A DNA stretch of 64,000 bases from Pseudomonas putida (GTDB taxonomy: Bacteria > Pseudomonadota > Gammaproteobacteria > Pseudomonadales > Pseudomonadaceae): contig NZ_CP016634.1 in NCBI RefSeq assembly GCF_002741075.1, positions 3,022,501 to 3,086,500 on the forward strand. The letters are read 5' to 3'. The notes under the pieces are model-generated. The model had not been told where the DNA came from, did no database searches, and saw only the letters and a list, made by a program, of their open reading frames with translations. The first letter of the stretch is position 1; each line of letters starts with the position of its first letter. Shown here in pieces: positions 28,432 through 37,688 of this stretch. The position numbers were made by a program, and so were the translations under genes.

Positions 28432-29634
28432 TCATCGCGCTTTCCCGGGGAAGGCAGCCTTGATTTTCAGGAAAAAGTATTCCGAGTCCCGAAAACCATA
28501 GGCCATACGCTTGATCACCTTGATGCGGTTGTTGACGCCCTCAAGGACGCTGGTATGCATATGGAAGTTGGCACTGGCGAGGATGCCTCGGGCGTATTTG
28601 CGCAGGTTGCGAGCGAAGCGCTGTAGCGGCGCGAGGCCGCTGTCCCGGGCGTGCCGCAACCAGGTTCGCCAGCGGCGCCAGCCCTCTCGTACGCTGGGGG
28701 CGAACCAGACATCCTTCAGCGCATCCTTGAGGACATAGACCGTAGCCAGCGGCTGGTTGGCCGCGAGTAGTTCTTGAAGCTGCACGGCTTGTCCGTCCTT
28801 CAGGTTGTTGCGATTGCGCAGCAGCAGCCAGCGGCTTTGCTTGACCGCCTTTCGTGCCGGCTTGTCTTCGCGCAGGAGGTTGGCCTGGTCAACCCGGATA
28901 CGGTCGATCACATCCCGACCGTAGCGCGCGACGACGTGAAACAGGTCGTACACCACTTCGGCTTGCGGGCAATGCTTCTTCACCTCCAAATCAAAAGCCG
29001 TGTTCATGTCCATGGCCACCGCCTCTATCTGCTGGCAGTGCTTGCCGAGCAATTCAAAGAACGGGCGGACCGCCTCGCGGCTGTTGCCGTGGCCGACCCA
29101 CAATACCCGCGTTCGCTCGGCATCCATGATGACCGTGGCATAGCGATGCCCTTTGTGCAGGGCGAACTCGTCCATCACCAGGCGGCGGACACCGGTTGAA
29201 TCGAAGTTGCCTACCTCGGCTTGAAGGCGTCGTTTATCGAGCGTTTTGAGGGTGTGCCAATGCAGGCCGGTGAGCTGGCTGACGTGGCTGATCGGCAGCA
29301 GCCGCAGCAAGCTTTCGAGCCATATCCGTAACCGCTGGGTCAGCCGAGATGCTGGCTCCAACCAGTCGATCCGCTCGGTCACCCGCCCACAACTCAGGCA
29401 ATCGACTCGGCGCACTGGTAGTTGAAGCAGGACGCGCTGATCGAACAGATCACGATCACGCACCAGACGAATCCGGCGATCGTGAATCAACGGGCTGAAC
29501 TGGCCACAACGCCCGCACTTAGGAAGAGAGCCGGCTTGAGGTTCAAGCTCAATGAGGAGGGTGTTATCGGTAGATGGGCGACAGGTAACGGCGTCGTAGC
29601 CTGGCCAGAAAGCGGCAAGATCAATAGGATGCAC
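28432..29634 (-). CDS. ISL3-family transposase
   Basis: A 400-residue DDE transposase with an N-terminal zinc-ribbon (LPKCGRCGQFS and RRVDCLSCGRVTERIDW), D in RLVMDEFALHKGHRYATVIM, D in IEAVAMDMNTAFDLEV, and E near the C terminus in HTSVLEGVNNRIKVIKRMAY. Frame intact. The type is that of Pseudomonas ISL3 elements. Confidence 0.94.
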   Translation of the reverse strand: MHPIDLAAFWPGYDAVTCRPSTDNTLLIELEPQAGSLPKCGRCGQFSPLIHDRRIRLVRDRDLFDQRVLLQLPVRRVDCLSCGRVTERIDWLEPASRLTQRLRIWLESLLRLLPISHVSQLTGLHWHTLKTLDKRRLQAEVGNFDSTGVRRLVMDEFALHKGHRYATVIMDAERTRVLWVGHGNSREAVRPFFELLGKHCQQIEAVAMDMNTAFDLEVKKHCPQAEVVYDLFHVVARYGRDVIDRIRVDQANLLREDKPARKAVKQSRWLLLRNRNNLKDGQAVQLQELLAANQPLATVYVLKDALKDVWFAPSVREGWRRWRTWLRHARDSGLAPLQRFARNLRKYARGILASANFHMHTSVLEGVNNRIKVIKRMAYGFRDSEYFFLKIKAAFPGKAR

Positions 29635-29728
29635 GGCGACAGCAGGGACAGGTGAAGGGTGTGTTTGGCGACTGCCAATTTACCTGCTTCCCTGACTGTC
29701 AACTCGCTCTTCCCCCAGACTCCGCGAA

Positions 29729-29970
29729 GAACCAATTTTATGCGGTGGTACAACAACGAGCACCGACATAGCCGCATCCGGTTCGTCACACCGGCTGAGC
29801 GGCATCGAGGGCTGGACCATCAGGTCTTGGCCCGGCGACATGAGTTGTACGAACGAGCCAAGGAAAACAAACCGGAGCGGTGGTCAGGCCGGACGCGTAA
29901 CTGGGAACCGATCGGCACCGTGTTGTTGAACCAGGATCGAGAGCAACAGAACGAGAAAATGGCGGCATAG
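29729..29970 (+). pseudogene. C-terminal fragment of an IS3-family transposase
   Basis: Reads FMRWYNNEHRHSRIRFVTPA then ERHRGLDHQVLARRHELYER and ends QQNEKMAA, the tail of an IS3-type OrfB after the last catalytic glutamate. The rest of the element is absent; the ISL3 element borders it on the left. Confidence 0.85.
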
Positions 29971-30124
29971 TTAGACGGTTGACGCGACAACTACCTTGAA
30001 AAATGCCGTCATGGTAGCTAAGCTAGCACCCCACTAACAATATCGCTATCAGCACATACCGCACCCTGTTCGAACTAATGGATTGTGATGGACACACCAA
30101 ATAACTCACTGTATGAGGCAACCC

Positions 30125-30601
30125 ATGAAAAAGCAATTAAAAATAATTCTGCTCGCGTCCCACCTGGCTCTGTTTGGCGCGGGAGTTGGGCTAGGGATCT
30201 ATATACTTCCGATTTTGACAGCACAAGAAAACGCCACCATCGCCGAAATTGAAGAAGTGCAAAAGGTGGCAAAGTATAGCGGAGAGTTCAAGAAAGATCA
30301 GAAAGGCAGCGACGCCCTTCACTGGGCGAATGGACAACTTTTTGTTACGGATAACGAAATTGTATTTAAAGGTGATGTAGCACCTGGTCCAGACTACAAA
30401 ATTTACCTGACAAAGAAACAAGCCACCGACAAAGAATCGTTTTTGGACATAAAGAAAGAAGCAATTCTGATTGGCGAATTGAAAAACTTCGGGAATTTCA
30501 AGAAAACCATTCCTGCAAGCGTCAACGTCAACGAGTTTACAACGGTCCAAATATGGTGCGAGCATTTCTCTAAGTTCATCGGCTCCGCAAAATATCAGTA
30601 A
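30125..30601 (+). CDS. DM13-domain membrane-anchored protein
   Basis: A 158-residue protein with an N-terminal membrane anchor (LLASHLALFGAGVGLGIYIL) and a periplasmic DM13 domain (about 52-158): YSGEFKKDQKGSDALHWANG, then VFKGDVAPGPDYKIYLTKKQ and a single cysteine in TVQIWCEHFSKFIG. DM13 domains are thought to act in electron transfer; the exact role is unknown. AT-rich compared with neighbours, so recently acquired. GAGG six bases before the ATG supports the start. Confidence 0.82.
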   Translation: MKKQLKIILLASHLALFGAGVGLGIYILPILTAQENATIAEIEEVQKVAKYSGEFKKDQKGSDALHWANGQLFVTDNEIVFKGDVAPGPDYKIYLTKKQATDKESFLDIKKEAILIGELKNFGNFKKTIPASVNVNEFTTVQIWCEHFSKFIGSAKYQ

Positions 30602-30767
30602 ACAAGCTTAAACTTGGATCTTGCCTGTTCACGAATAACATGCGCCTCATGCCAATGGAAATTAAAGTCTTGCCGGGCATGAGGCCTCCCCTCCACGTCT
30701 AGATTCTTGAAGTCAAAATTGACCTCAACCGACCCTCAGACACTGACTACGATGCCTGCATACCCTG

Positions 30768-30908
30768 AAGCGGTTCACCAGATGGGCTTGCGACAGAGAT
30801 AAGTACGCGCCAACCTCAGATGCCGCTAAGGCTCTATACGCCGCCTTATCGGAATGGGTGGAATTTTGCGCGCGAGCGTCTAATGTTATCCAAGAGCGAG
30901 GGCTCTGA
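30768..30908 (+). pseudogene. Remnant of an unidentified gene
   Basis: Reads RFTRWACDRDKYAPTSDAAK then ALYAALSEWVEFCARASNVI and QERGL before the stop; protein-like, but with no start and no named family. Possibly the tail of a phage- or plasmid-type primase or regulator. Confidence 0.4.
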
Positions 30909-31001
30909 TTAGTCCCGTCTCCCATGAAGATTCGCAGACTAAGACCCCTATTAAATCTGTAACATTTCGCTAGTTAAACGTTCATAGTGGAGATAAATAA
31001 A

Positions 31002-31373
31002 ATGATTTCTTTACTGTGGGGTGAAATTAACCATATCGACAATGTTAGACCCATAGACGATGAGGACCTGCCATGTCTAAATGAAATATTTGAAATATTG
31101 AAAAAGCACAACTGCATAGACAGATTTGGCGTGGCACTACTGCACAAACACTTTGATCTACAAGAAGATGAGGTGCTTCTGGAAACAACCGATGTGGATG
31201 GGCGCGAACAGTGGATCAGGCCGATTAAAGAAAGTTACTTAAAAGAAAACCGCATTGAAGCGCAAACAACCCTCGTATGTTACTCCGATGCAGGCCTGTC
31301 TCGGATGTGTGTTTGCGCGCGAGGGCCTGATGGTCATATAGGAAGACATGCCAGTACTCCAAGCATGGACTAA
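31002..31373 (+). CDS. Hypothetical protein (123 aa), AT-rich
   Basis: A soluble acidic protein with WGEINHIDNVRPIDDEDLPC, a His-rich stretch FGVALLHKHFDLQEDEVLLE, and a C-terminal pair MCVCARGP. Start chosen at 31002 because GGAG lies nine bases upstream. No family recognised. AT-rich composition groups it with the DM13 gene. Confidence 0.6.
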   Translation: MISLLWGEINHIDNVRPIDDEDLPCLNEIFEILKKHNCIDRFGVALLHKHFDLQEDEVLLETTDVDGREQWIRPIKESYLKENRIEAQTTLVCYSDAGLSRMCVCARGPDGHIGRHASTPSMD

Positions 31374-31414
31374 GTGTCAAAAATAGCTGGCGTGATAAGC
31401 GCAATGGAGGGAGC

Positions 31415-31648
31415 GTGGAGTGGATAAATATTGCCTCGGATGCCGTGAAAATTGGTATGGGAGCGTTGATCGCTGGAATGTTTGGCTATCTCGTCGCGCT
31501 GACCAATACTTCGGCAGAGACCAAAAAACTTCATATCACTAAAAAACAACTGCAGCTGGATAAGGTTATAGAAATACTCAATTCATTCCATAAAAATTAT
31601 GCACACTATAGAGCCAATGTAAGAAATTACACAGGGCGGTTACAGGAG
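31415..31648 (+). pseudogene. Membrane-anchored coiled-coil protein, cut by IS30
   Basis: The first 78 residues of an unknown protein: one membrane segment (IGMGALIAGMFGYLVALTNT) followed by a charged helical stretch (ETKKLHITKKQLQLDKVIEI). The frame runs into the IS30 terminal repeat at 31649, so the native C terminus is missing. Confidence 0.55.
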
Positions 31649-32733
31649 CTGAGTGCAACACGGTTATTGAATTGAAGCTGGAGCATCATGCCGCATAGCC
31701 ATAGCTTCCTGCATCACCTCGTCCATAACCTCGATCGGACACTTGAAGTCGAAGCGCTTACGGGGGCGCATGTTCAGTTGCAGTGCGATGGCATCCAGTT
31801 CCTCCTGGCTATGCACCGACAAGTCCGTGCCCTTGGGCAGGTACTGGCGGATCAGGCCATTGATGTTTTCGTTACTGCCGCGCTGCCAAGGGCTGTGCGG
31901 GTCGCAGAAGTAAATCGCCACCCCGGTCTGCTGGGTGATTTCAGCATGCCGCGCCATTTCTCGGCCCTGGTCGTAGGTCATGCTCTTGCGCATCGCCAGC
32001 GGCATGCCATTGAGCGCTGCACTGAAGCCTTCCATCGCCGAGGTCGCCGTCGCGTCGTTCATCTTCACCAGCATCAGGTAGCCACTGGTGCGCTCCACCA
32101 GCGTACCTACAGACGAGGCGTTGGCCTTGCCCTTGATCAGGTCGCCTTCCCAATGCCCTGGCATCAGTCGGTCTTCGATCTCCGGCGGACGTACATGAAT
32201 ACTGACCCTCTCAGGGATCTGACCGCGCCGATCCACGCCGCCAGAGCGCGGCCTGCGCATCGTCTTGCTTTGGCGCAGGCAGATGATCAGCTCTTTACGC
32301 AGCTCGCCGACTGGCAAGGCATAGATCGCGTTATAGATCGTCTCGCGACAGACGTAGGCATCTCTGAGGCTGGGAATATTCATGCTGCGCAGCTTGCCGG
32401 CAATCTGCTCGGGAGACAAACGCTCACGCAGCATATGCGCCACCAATTCGAAGCGCTCGCTACCCGGCAACAGCTTTTGCTTCGGTCGACACACCTGACG
32501 GCGGGCCTGCATCTGCTGCTGGGCCACGCGGGCCGAGTAGCCGCCACAGGCATCTCGATTGCGGCGCAGCTCCCGGCTGATGGTCGAAGGGGATCGGTTG
32601 ATCAAGCAGGCAATCCCGCGCAGGCTGAAACCTTGGGCATGACCGATTTGAATGGTGGCGCGCTCTTCAACGCTGAGTTCGGAATAAGACATAGGGACAG
32701 CACCGTACCGGAAAGGTCAGGTGTTGCACTCAG
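31649..32733 (-). mobile_element. IS30-family insertion sequence
   Basis: About 1085 bp with inverted ends CTGAGTGCAACAC (left) and GTGTTGCACTCAG (right). The transposase is intact. Flanks belong to different genes (an unknown membrane protein and a DNA methyltransferase) and show no direct repeat, so the IS marks a deletion or recombination join. Confidence 0.85.
31664..32692 (-). CDS. IS30-family transposase
   Basis: A 342-residue DDE transposase. N-terminal helix-turn-helix (FSLRGIACLINRSPSTISRE), D in MPGHWEGDLIKGKANASS, D in SMTYDQGREMARHAEIT, and E in SPWQRGSNENINGLIRQYLP. Complete. Confidence 0.95.
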   Translation of the reverse strand: MSYSELSVEERATIQIGHAQGFSLRGIACLINRSPSTISRELRRNRDACGGYSARVAQQQMQARRQVCRPKQKLLPGSERFELVAHMLRERLSPEQIAGKLRSMNIPSLRDAYVCRETIYNAIYALPVGELRKELIICLRQSKTMRRPRSGGVDRRGQIPERVSIHVRPPEIEDRLMPGHWEGDLIKGKANASSVGTLVERTSGYLMLVKMNDATATSAMEGFSAALNGMPLAMRKSMTYDQGREMARHAEITQQTGVAIYFCDPHSPWQRGSNENINGLIRQYLPKGTDLSVHSQEELDAIALQLNMRPRKRFDFKCPIEVMDEVMQEAMAMRHDAPASIQ

Positions 32734-33343
32734 TTTTCGCCGCCGCCCCCTTATTATCACTGCGAGGTGAATAGCTTTTCTGCCAATTGATTATGCCAAT
32801 GCGATTCTCTTCGCCGAAGATTTCGTCCATGAGCATGCCAAGTCTAAATAGTTCCCTATGATCAATACAGATAGCCATAACCCCGCCTGGGGTTAGCATC
32901 TCACGCATCATCCAGTTTCTGGGTGTCATGAAGCGCAACCATTTGCTGTGCTTGGACCCATCATCTTTAGGAACTACATCGCCGAGATCTGGATCGTTTG
33001 GATCCTTGTCCCACTTGTCGTTATAGCGGAAGTCCTCGCCGGTGTTGTACGGCGGGTCTGTTACTACAAGATCAACTTGACCACGATATTTATAGAGCGT
33101 GACCATCGCAGAAAGGTTTTCACCGTCCCAGATCTCATTCTCTGACTGGGCGGTTTCCTCTCCAAAGGATACTTTCTTGATAATACGATGCAGCTTCGGC
33201 TTGACCTGGCGGATGATCTGCCAGGGAGCAGCCCGCCCGGTGTAACTCATAACGATGCCATTCTTGCCAGCATCGGCAAGCGCCGCATCATGCTCCTGCA
33301 GCATACGGACCAAGGCGGCCCTCGGCAGTTGTTCGTAATCCAT
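32734..33343 (-). pseudogene. Type III restriction-modification DNA methyltransferase (Mod), 3'-truncated
   Basis: The first 203 residues of an adenine-specific methyltransferase. Motif IV is DPPY in LVVTDPPYNTGEDFRYND; the upstream SENEIWDGENLSAMVTLYKY block is typical of Mod proteins. The frame continues into IS30, which has replaced the rest including the SAM-binding FxGxG motif. No res gene is visible. The enzyme should be inactive. Confidence 0.85.
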
Positions 33344-33757
33344 GCTTGCCCCTTGAATTCGTGCGGCGGCACCGAAAAGCTGAAAATTCTAGTACCGCTC
33401 GTGGATGCTTCACCATCCCTAGGGTGGCGAGTGTACTTGTGAACGTATTGATTTGGCTGTTAAACCGTTGAAAAAGACGGATCAACTGAGTTCCAAACGG
33501 GCTGCGTACTGGCTGGCAGATGCGAATCCGGCGCACGCCGCTCCCTTCTGGGCTCAAGCCCGCGAAGCGGGCATAAAGAACCCGGCCGAGGCCGGGATCC
33601 TTATGGGCTTATGGGCCGGCGTATTGGTCTGCCCAGTCCAAAGCCGGTGCCACGGGAGCTTGCACCTCCTGAGGCCAGGTTTTGGAGCCCACTGCAAATC
33701 GCCCGTAACCCATTAAAAGATAGCTGGGCATCCGACGAAAAGAGCACCAAGGCACCA
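33344..33757. other. Region with two GC hairpins, no gene
   Basis: Upstream of the mod fragment. Contains perfect hairpins GCCCGCGAAGCGGGC (33558-33572) and CCCGGCCGAGGCCGGG (33581-33596) only 8 bp apart, probably a double transcription stop or a small repeat element. No convincing reading frame. Confidence 0.5.
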
Positions 33758-33916
33758 TTACCCTTGAGCTACAGCGCCGCTACGGGGCACCAGTTTGATT
33801 TCAACGCGGCGATTTTGGGCGCGACCCTCGGCGGTGTCGTTGGGGGCAATGGGCGAGCTGGAGCCTGCACCAAAGGTTTGCAGGCGCGAAGGATCGACGC
33901 CATTGCTGCGCAAAGA
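33758..33916 (-). pseudogene. C-terminal fragment of an OmpA-family protein
   Basis: Reads LRSNGVDPSRLQTFGAGSSS then PIAPNDTAEGRAQNRRVEIK and LVPRSGAVAQG before the stop; this is the last 50 residues of an OmpA-type peptidoglycan-binding domain, with the conserved NRRVEI. No start upstream. Confidence 0.75.
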
Positions 33917-33936
33917 GAAAAAGGGGACTGATTTAT

Positions 33937-34105
33937 GTGCGCCAGGCAAAGCTTGGTCGCCTGGGAATGACGGCGCAAGCCGTCACGAAATGGCGTAAGA
34001 AACCCAGCGGGTATGACCCCCGCCCGGTAAAGGTTAGCCACCGACCGGAAGCGAGTCTTGCGTGGTGACCGGGTAACCGGCGCTGCGAAGCGTAGACAGC
34101 AGAAA
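33937..34105 (+). mobile_element. 5' fragment of a group II intron
   Basis: Starts with the group II consensus GTGCGCC and continues into a domain-I-like run of helices, for example GCAAGCCGTCACGAAATGGC and GAAGCGAGTCTTGCGTGGTG, and ends near 34105. No reverse transcriptase gene and no domain V/VI follow, so only the 5' end remains. Similar flanks AAAAGGGGACTGATTTAT (33919-33936) and AAAAGGGGATTTATTTT (34103-34119) frame it. Confidence 0.6.
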
Positions 34106-34121
34106 AGGGGATTTATTTTCC

Positions 34122-34340
34122 CTACTCTAAAACGGCCGCTGTTGGCCGATTGCTGCCTGTCGTGGACGACCGTTTAACTTCAAAGCCTGACTGGATTGCA
34201 AACTGCTGACACGCGTAGATTCTGTTTTCGACTCGTTTAATGCCGTCGATGCCAGGCCATAAACAGAGAGGAAACAACCGCTCGAAAATTCGAGCCATAG
34301 ACTCTAGAGCCAGTGGGTAGTCGGAGTCATGTTCCTGCAA
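34122..34340 (-). CDS. Hypothetical protein, probably 3'-truncated
   Basis: Begins [20 protein letters not shown] and overlaps the argC stop by 14 bp, as in an operon. From about residue 58 the frame runs into dispersed-repeat-like sequence, so the native end is likely missing. Family not recognised; an acetyltransferase fragment is possible. Confidence 0.4.
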   Translation of the reverse strand: MQEHDSDYPLALESMARIFERLFPLCLWPGIDGIKRVENRIYACQQFAIQSGFEVKRSSTTGSNRPTAAVLE

Positions 34341-35256
34341 CCATCAAATCCAGATTCTGCACCGCCGCTCCAGCGGCTCCCTTCCCAAGATTGTCAAACA
34401 CCGCAGCCAACAAAACCTGCCCCGTCTCATCATTTTCACACACCACCAATCGCAAACTATCAGTCCCGTTAAGCGCCTGAGGATCAAGGCACGTCAACCC
34501 TTTGGCCTCCTGCATCGACATCACCTGTACATGGTCCGCATCGACGTAGTGCTGCATAAGACACGCATGCAACCGCACCGCATCCACGCCCGGCGCCAAC
34601 AAGCGAAGTTGCAACGGTATGGTCAGCACGATCCCCTGCCGAAAAGCCCCATAAGCCGGCACAAACATCGGCCGCTCCATCAGACCGCTTTGCTGCTGAA
34701 TCTCCGGAATATGTTTGTGTGCCAGCCCCAGACCATAAACCTGAAACGCGGGCGCCTGTGATGCGCCCTCTCCCTCATGCTCTTGCACGCCAACGCGCCC
34801 TTTTCCGGAATAGCCCGACACAGCATGAATGTTCGTCGGATAGTCCCTGGGCAGCAACCCGGCCTCCAGCAATGGGCGCAGCAGCCCTATCGCCCCCGTG
34901 GGATAGCAACCGGGATTGCTGACCCGCCGTGCCGTGGCGATGCGTTGGGCCTGCTGCGAGTTCATCTCCGCGAAACCATAGGTCCAGTCTAGATGGGTGC
35001 GGTGCGCCGAACTCGCATCGATCACCCGAACGGCGGGGTTTTCGATGCTCGCTACAGCGTCGCGTGCGGCTTGGTCGGGCAAGCAGAGAATCGCGATGTC
35101 GCAGGCGTTGATGATTTCGGCGCGACGTTGCGGATCCTTGCGATGTTCGGGGCTGAGCGTGATAAGCCGCAGATCGGTCCGGTCGCGTAGACGTTGATGG
35201 ATTTGCAACCCGGTGGTGCCTTGGTCGCCGTCGATGAATATAAGAGGACTTGCCAT
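34327..35256 (-). CDS. argC: N-acetyl-gamma-glutamyl-phosphate reductase (ArgC, type 2)
   Basis: A 309-residue NADPH-dependent enzyme of arginine biosynthesis, reducing N-acetylglutamyl phosphate to the semialdehyde. The N-terminal [17 protein letters not shown] is the short-form (AscII) nucleotide fold; the catalytic Cys is in [31 protein letters not shown] follows. No other arg gene is near; a divergent LysR gene starts 114 bp upstream. Confidence 0.92.
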   Translation of the reverse strand: MASPLIFIDGDQGTTGLQIHQRLRDRTDLRLITLSPEHRKDPQRRAEIINACDIAILCLPDQAARDAVASIENPAVRVIDASSAHRTHLDWTYGFAEMNSQQAQRIATARRVSNPGCYPTGAIGLLRPLLEAGLLPRDYPTNIHAVSGYSGKGRVGVQEHEGEGASQAPAFQVYGLGLAHKHIPEIQQQSGLMERPMFVPAYGAFRQGIVLTIPLQLRLLAPGVDAVRLHACLMQHYVDADHVQVMSMQEAKGLTCLDPQALNGTDSLRLVVCENDETGQVLLAAVFDNLGKGAAGAAVQNLDLMVAGT

Positions 35257-35370
35257 GGAATGCTCTCGGACATAGGAAATCAGGAGTTCCAATCTTCAGT
35301 GAGGGGCTAAGATAGGAAAAGTTGAATTTCTAAACGATGAAATTCAGCTTTTCTGAACAAGGAGTGACTC

Positions 35371-36255
35371 ATGCGCGAAATCAGCCTGGACCGTCTGCGC
35401 ACGTTGGTGGCCATTGCCGACCTGGGTTCGTTTGCCGAGGCGGCCCGTGTGCTGCACCTCGCGCCACCCACGGTCAGTTTGCATATTGCCGACCTGGAGT
35501 CGCGGGTTGGCGGAAAGCTGTTGTCGCGCACACGTGGGCGCATTCAGCCTTCGGCGATTGGAGAAACGCTGGTGGAGCGCGCGCGGCGCCTGTTGGCGGA
35601 TGCGGAGCAGGCGCTTGAGGACGTGGAGCGTCAGGTGCAGGGCTTGGCCGGGCGTGTGCGGCTGGGTGCCTCCACAGGGGCCATCGCACAGTTGATGCCG
35701 CAAGCTTTGGAGACGTTGGGCCAACGCCACCCCGCTATCGATGTGCAGGTCGCGGTGCTCACGTCGCAGGAAACTTTGAAGAAGCTTGCCGAGGGCTCTT
35801 TGGAGATCGGTCTGGTCGCGCTGCCACAGACCCCGGTGAAGGAATTGCGGATCGAGCCATGGCGGCGGGACCCGGTCATGGCCTTCTTGCCGGCTCGCTG
35901 GGAATGCCCGGATGTTGTGACCCCCGGTTGGCTGGCCGCCCAGCCATTAATTCTGAATGACAAAACTACTCGGCTTTCGCGCTTGACCTCGGAGTGGTTC
36001 GCCAGTGATGGACGGCAGCCCACGCCGCGTATTCAACTGAACTACAACGATGCGATCAAAAGCCTAGTGGCGGCCGGTTATGGTGCGACGTTGTTGCCGC
36101 ATGAAGCCTCCACGCCATTGCCCGATACCAGGATCGTCATGCGGCCATTACAGCCCTTATTGTGGCGTCAACTTGGTATTGCCCACCGTGGTGGGGACGT
36201 CGAGCGGCCTACGCAACATGTGCTGGATGTGTTGTGGGGGTTGAGTGCGGGCTAG
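35371..36255 (+). CDS. LysR-family transcription regulator
   Basis: A 294-residue regulator: N-terminal winged helix (LDRLRTLVAIADLGSFAEAA then RVLHLAPPTVSLHIADLESR), and an effector domain from about residue 90. Divergent from argC, so it probably controls that gene; the effector is unknown. Chosen start has AAGGAG seven bases upstream. Confidence 0.9.
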   Translation: MREISLDRLRTLVAIADLGSFAEAARVLHLAPPTVSLHIADLESRVGGKLLSRTRGRIQPSAIGETLVERARRLLADAEQALEDVERQVQGLAGRVRLGASTGAIAQLMPQALETLGQRHPAIDVQVAVLTSQETLKKLAEGSLEIGLVALPQTPVKELRIEPWRRDPVMAFLPARWECPDVVTPGWLAAQPLILNDKTTRLSRLTSEWFASDGRQPTPRIQLNYNDAIKSLVAAGYGATLLPHEASTPLPDTRIVMRPLQPLLWRQLGIAHRGGDVERPTQHVLDVLWGLSAG

Positions 36256-36322
36256 GGCGATGTTGTCAGAGAAAGGACCGCTTTCGACCCGGTCATACGG
36301 TGATTGAGGTCCCAGGCGTCAG

Positions 36323-36442
36323 CTACCGCACCTGAAGCCGTCGTTCATCGCTCCAAAGCCGGTGCCTGTCTCCGTTCGCCCAGGCCAGGGTGTCGTAGTA
36401 CTTGTGCAGCAGCTCGGTAATGGCGGCGGTGTCGTCGGTCAT
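36323..36442 (-). pseudogene. 5' fragment of a SnoaL/NTF2-like gene
   Basis: Reads MTDDTAAITELLHKYYDTLA then WANGD before leaving homology; this is the typical start of a SnoaL-like small protein. The ATG overlaps the stop of the upstream glycosylase gene (ATGA), so they formed an operon. The remainder is lost. Confidence 0.6.
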
Positions 36443-37039
36443 GGGGTTTCCTTGGGGTTGGCGGTGAGGACTGCCTGGACGCGTGCTTGCAGCGCGGGCA
36501 GCACGTCTTGTTGGAACCAGGGGTTGCGCACCAGCCAGCGATTGTTGCGCGGGCTAGGGTGAGGCAGGGGGAACGCTTGCGGCCAGTGCTCGCGCCAGGC
36601 TTCGACCACCCGGGTGAGCGGCGTCTTGCCAGTACCGAGGTGGTAGTCCATGGCGTAGCTGCCCAGCACGATGACCAGCGACAGGCGCTCGAAACGCTGC
36701 ATGAAGGCTTCGCGCCAGGCGGGGGGCGCACTCCGGGCGTAGCGGCAGGTCACCGCTTTTGCCGGTGCCCGGATAACAGAAGCCCATGGGCAGAATGGCG
36801 ATGCGGGTAGGGTCGTAGAAGGTGTCGCGGTCCACGCCCAGCCAGGCGCGCAGACGCGCGCCGCTGGCGTCGTCGAAGGGCACGCCTGAGGCATGGACCC
36901 GGGCCCCCGGTGCTTGGCCGGCGATGAGGATGGGCGCACTCGGGTGAAACTGGAAGACCGGCTGCACGCCGTGTGGCAGATGCGGTGCGCAGCGCGTGCA
37001 GGCGCGGACGTCGGTCAGAAAGGCGTCGAGTGTCGGCAT
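36439..37039 (-). pseudogene. Uracil-DNA glycosylase family protein with a frameshift
   Basis: N-terminal part (from 37039) reads LTDVRACTRCAPHLPHGVQP then APILIAGQAPGARVHASGVP and LPMGFCYPGTGKSGDLPLRP; the C-terminal part continues in another frame as PAWREAFMQRFERLSLVIVL to the stop at 36439. The shift maps to a run of six G (plus strand, 36721-36726) where five would restore the frame. The family removes uracil from DNA; the GQAPG motif and cysteine pattern place it near the iron-sulfur UDG-like proteins. Either a mutation, a sequencing slip or a phase-variable run. Confidence 0.78.
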
Positions 37040-37112
37040 GGCGCGCTTCCGGAAAGGGTGGCTCGCGCAGGACGGAGGTGCCATCCTGCGCGAAGCGTAA
37101 CCCGGCAGCAAG

Positions 37113-37661
37113 TCAGTGCTGGGTCAGTGTCGGATAGCCCTGGATGAATACGCGGTCGGTCTTGGCCGCCGGCACATGGCAGCCCATGCAGTCGGCTTCG
37201 TAGCTGACGGCGACATTCTTGGCGGGGGCGTCGGCCTTGAACAGCGCCCAGCCCCAGCCGTCGCCCCACAAGGGGTTGCTGGCGAAACGGCCTTTGGCGT
37301 CCTAGACCATCACGAACCACACGGCCGCATCGGAACCCCAGACCACAGGGTTGCCAGTGGTCATGGCGCTGGTTTCGAGCTTGCGGATCTCTTTCACCAG
37401 CGTGGCGCCGTCCAAGAACTTGCCGGTCTTGCGGTAGTGCTCGGCCGAGGCCTTTTCGGTGTACACATCGTGCAAGCCGCGAGAGGCGGATTTTTCGTCC
37501 AACACCGCATATGAGCCCAGGTGGACGAAGTTTGTGCGGAAGTCTGTGGGGCGGCTGATGCCGCCCTGGCTGTCCACATAGGGCGAAAAGTCGCCGGCCG
37601 TGACGGCCAGTGGCAGGACGAGGGCGCTGGCGAGCAGAGCGCCGGTGAGTGCGATTTTCAT
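37113..37661 (-). pseudogene. Cytochrome P460-family gene with an in-frame amber stop
   Basis: The frame begins with a signal peptide (MKIALTGALLASALVLPLAV, cleaved after VTAG) and continues as a P460-type domain (FRTNFVHLGSYAVLDEKSAS, then NPVVWGSDAAVWFVMV). A TAG at 37302-37304 (codon 120) interrupts it. The same frame then goes on as DAKGRFASNPLWGDGWGWAL and reaches the haem motif CMGCH, ending HVPAAKTDRVFIQGYP. Without the C-terminal haem site the product could not bind haem covalently. Confidence 0.88.
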
Positions 37662-37688
37662 CGTGTTCTCCTTATATGCCTATGGAGA

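Noticed and set aside
28432..29634. ISL3 element of the ISPpu12 type carrying lspA, CDF and merR
   Set aside because: The lspA, CDF and merR genes in this window lie more than 20 kb away in another element; here only a transposase and an unrelated MerR tail are present.
31688..32770. 360-codon open frame opposite the IS30 transposase
   Set aside because: Antisense shadow; the transposase on the other strand is complete with DDE residues.
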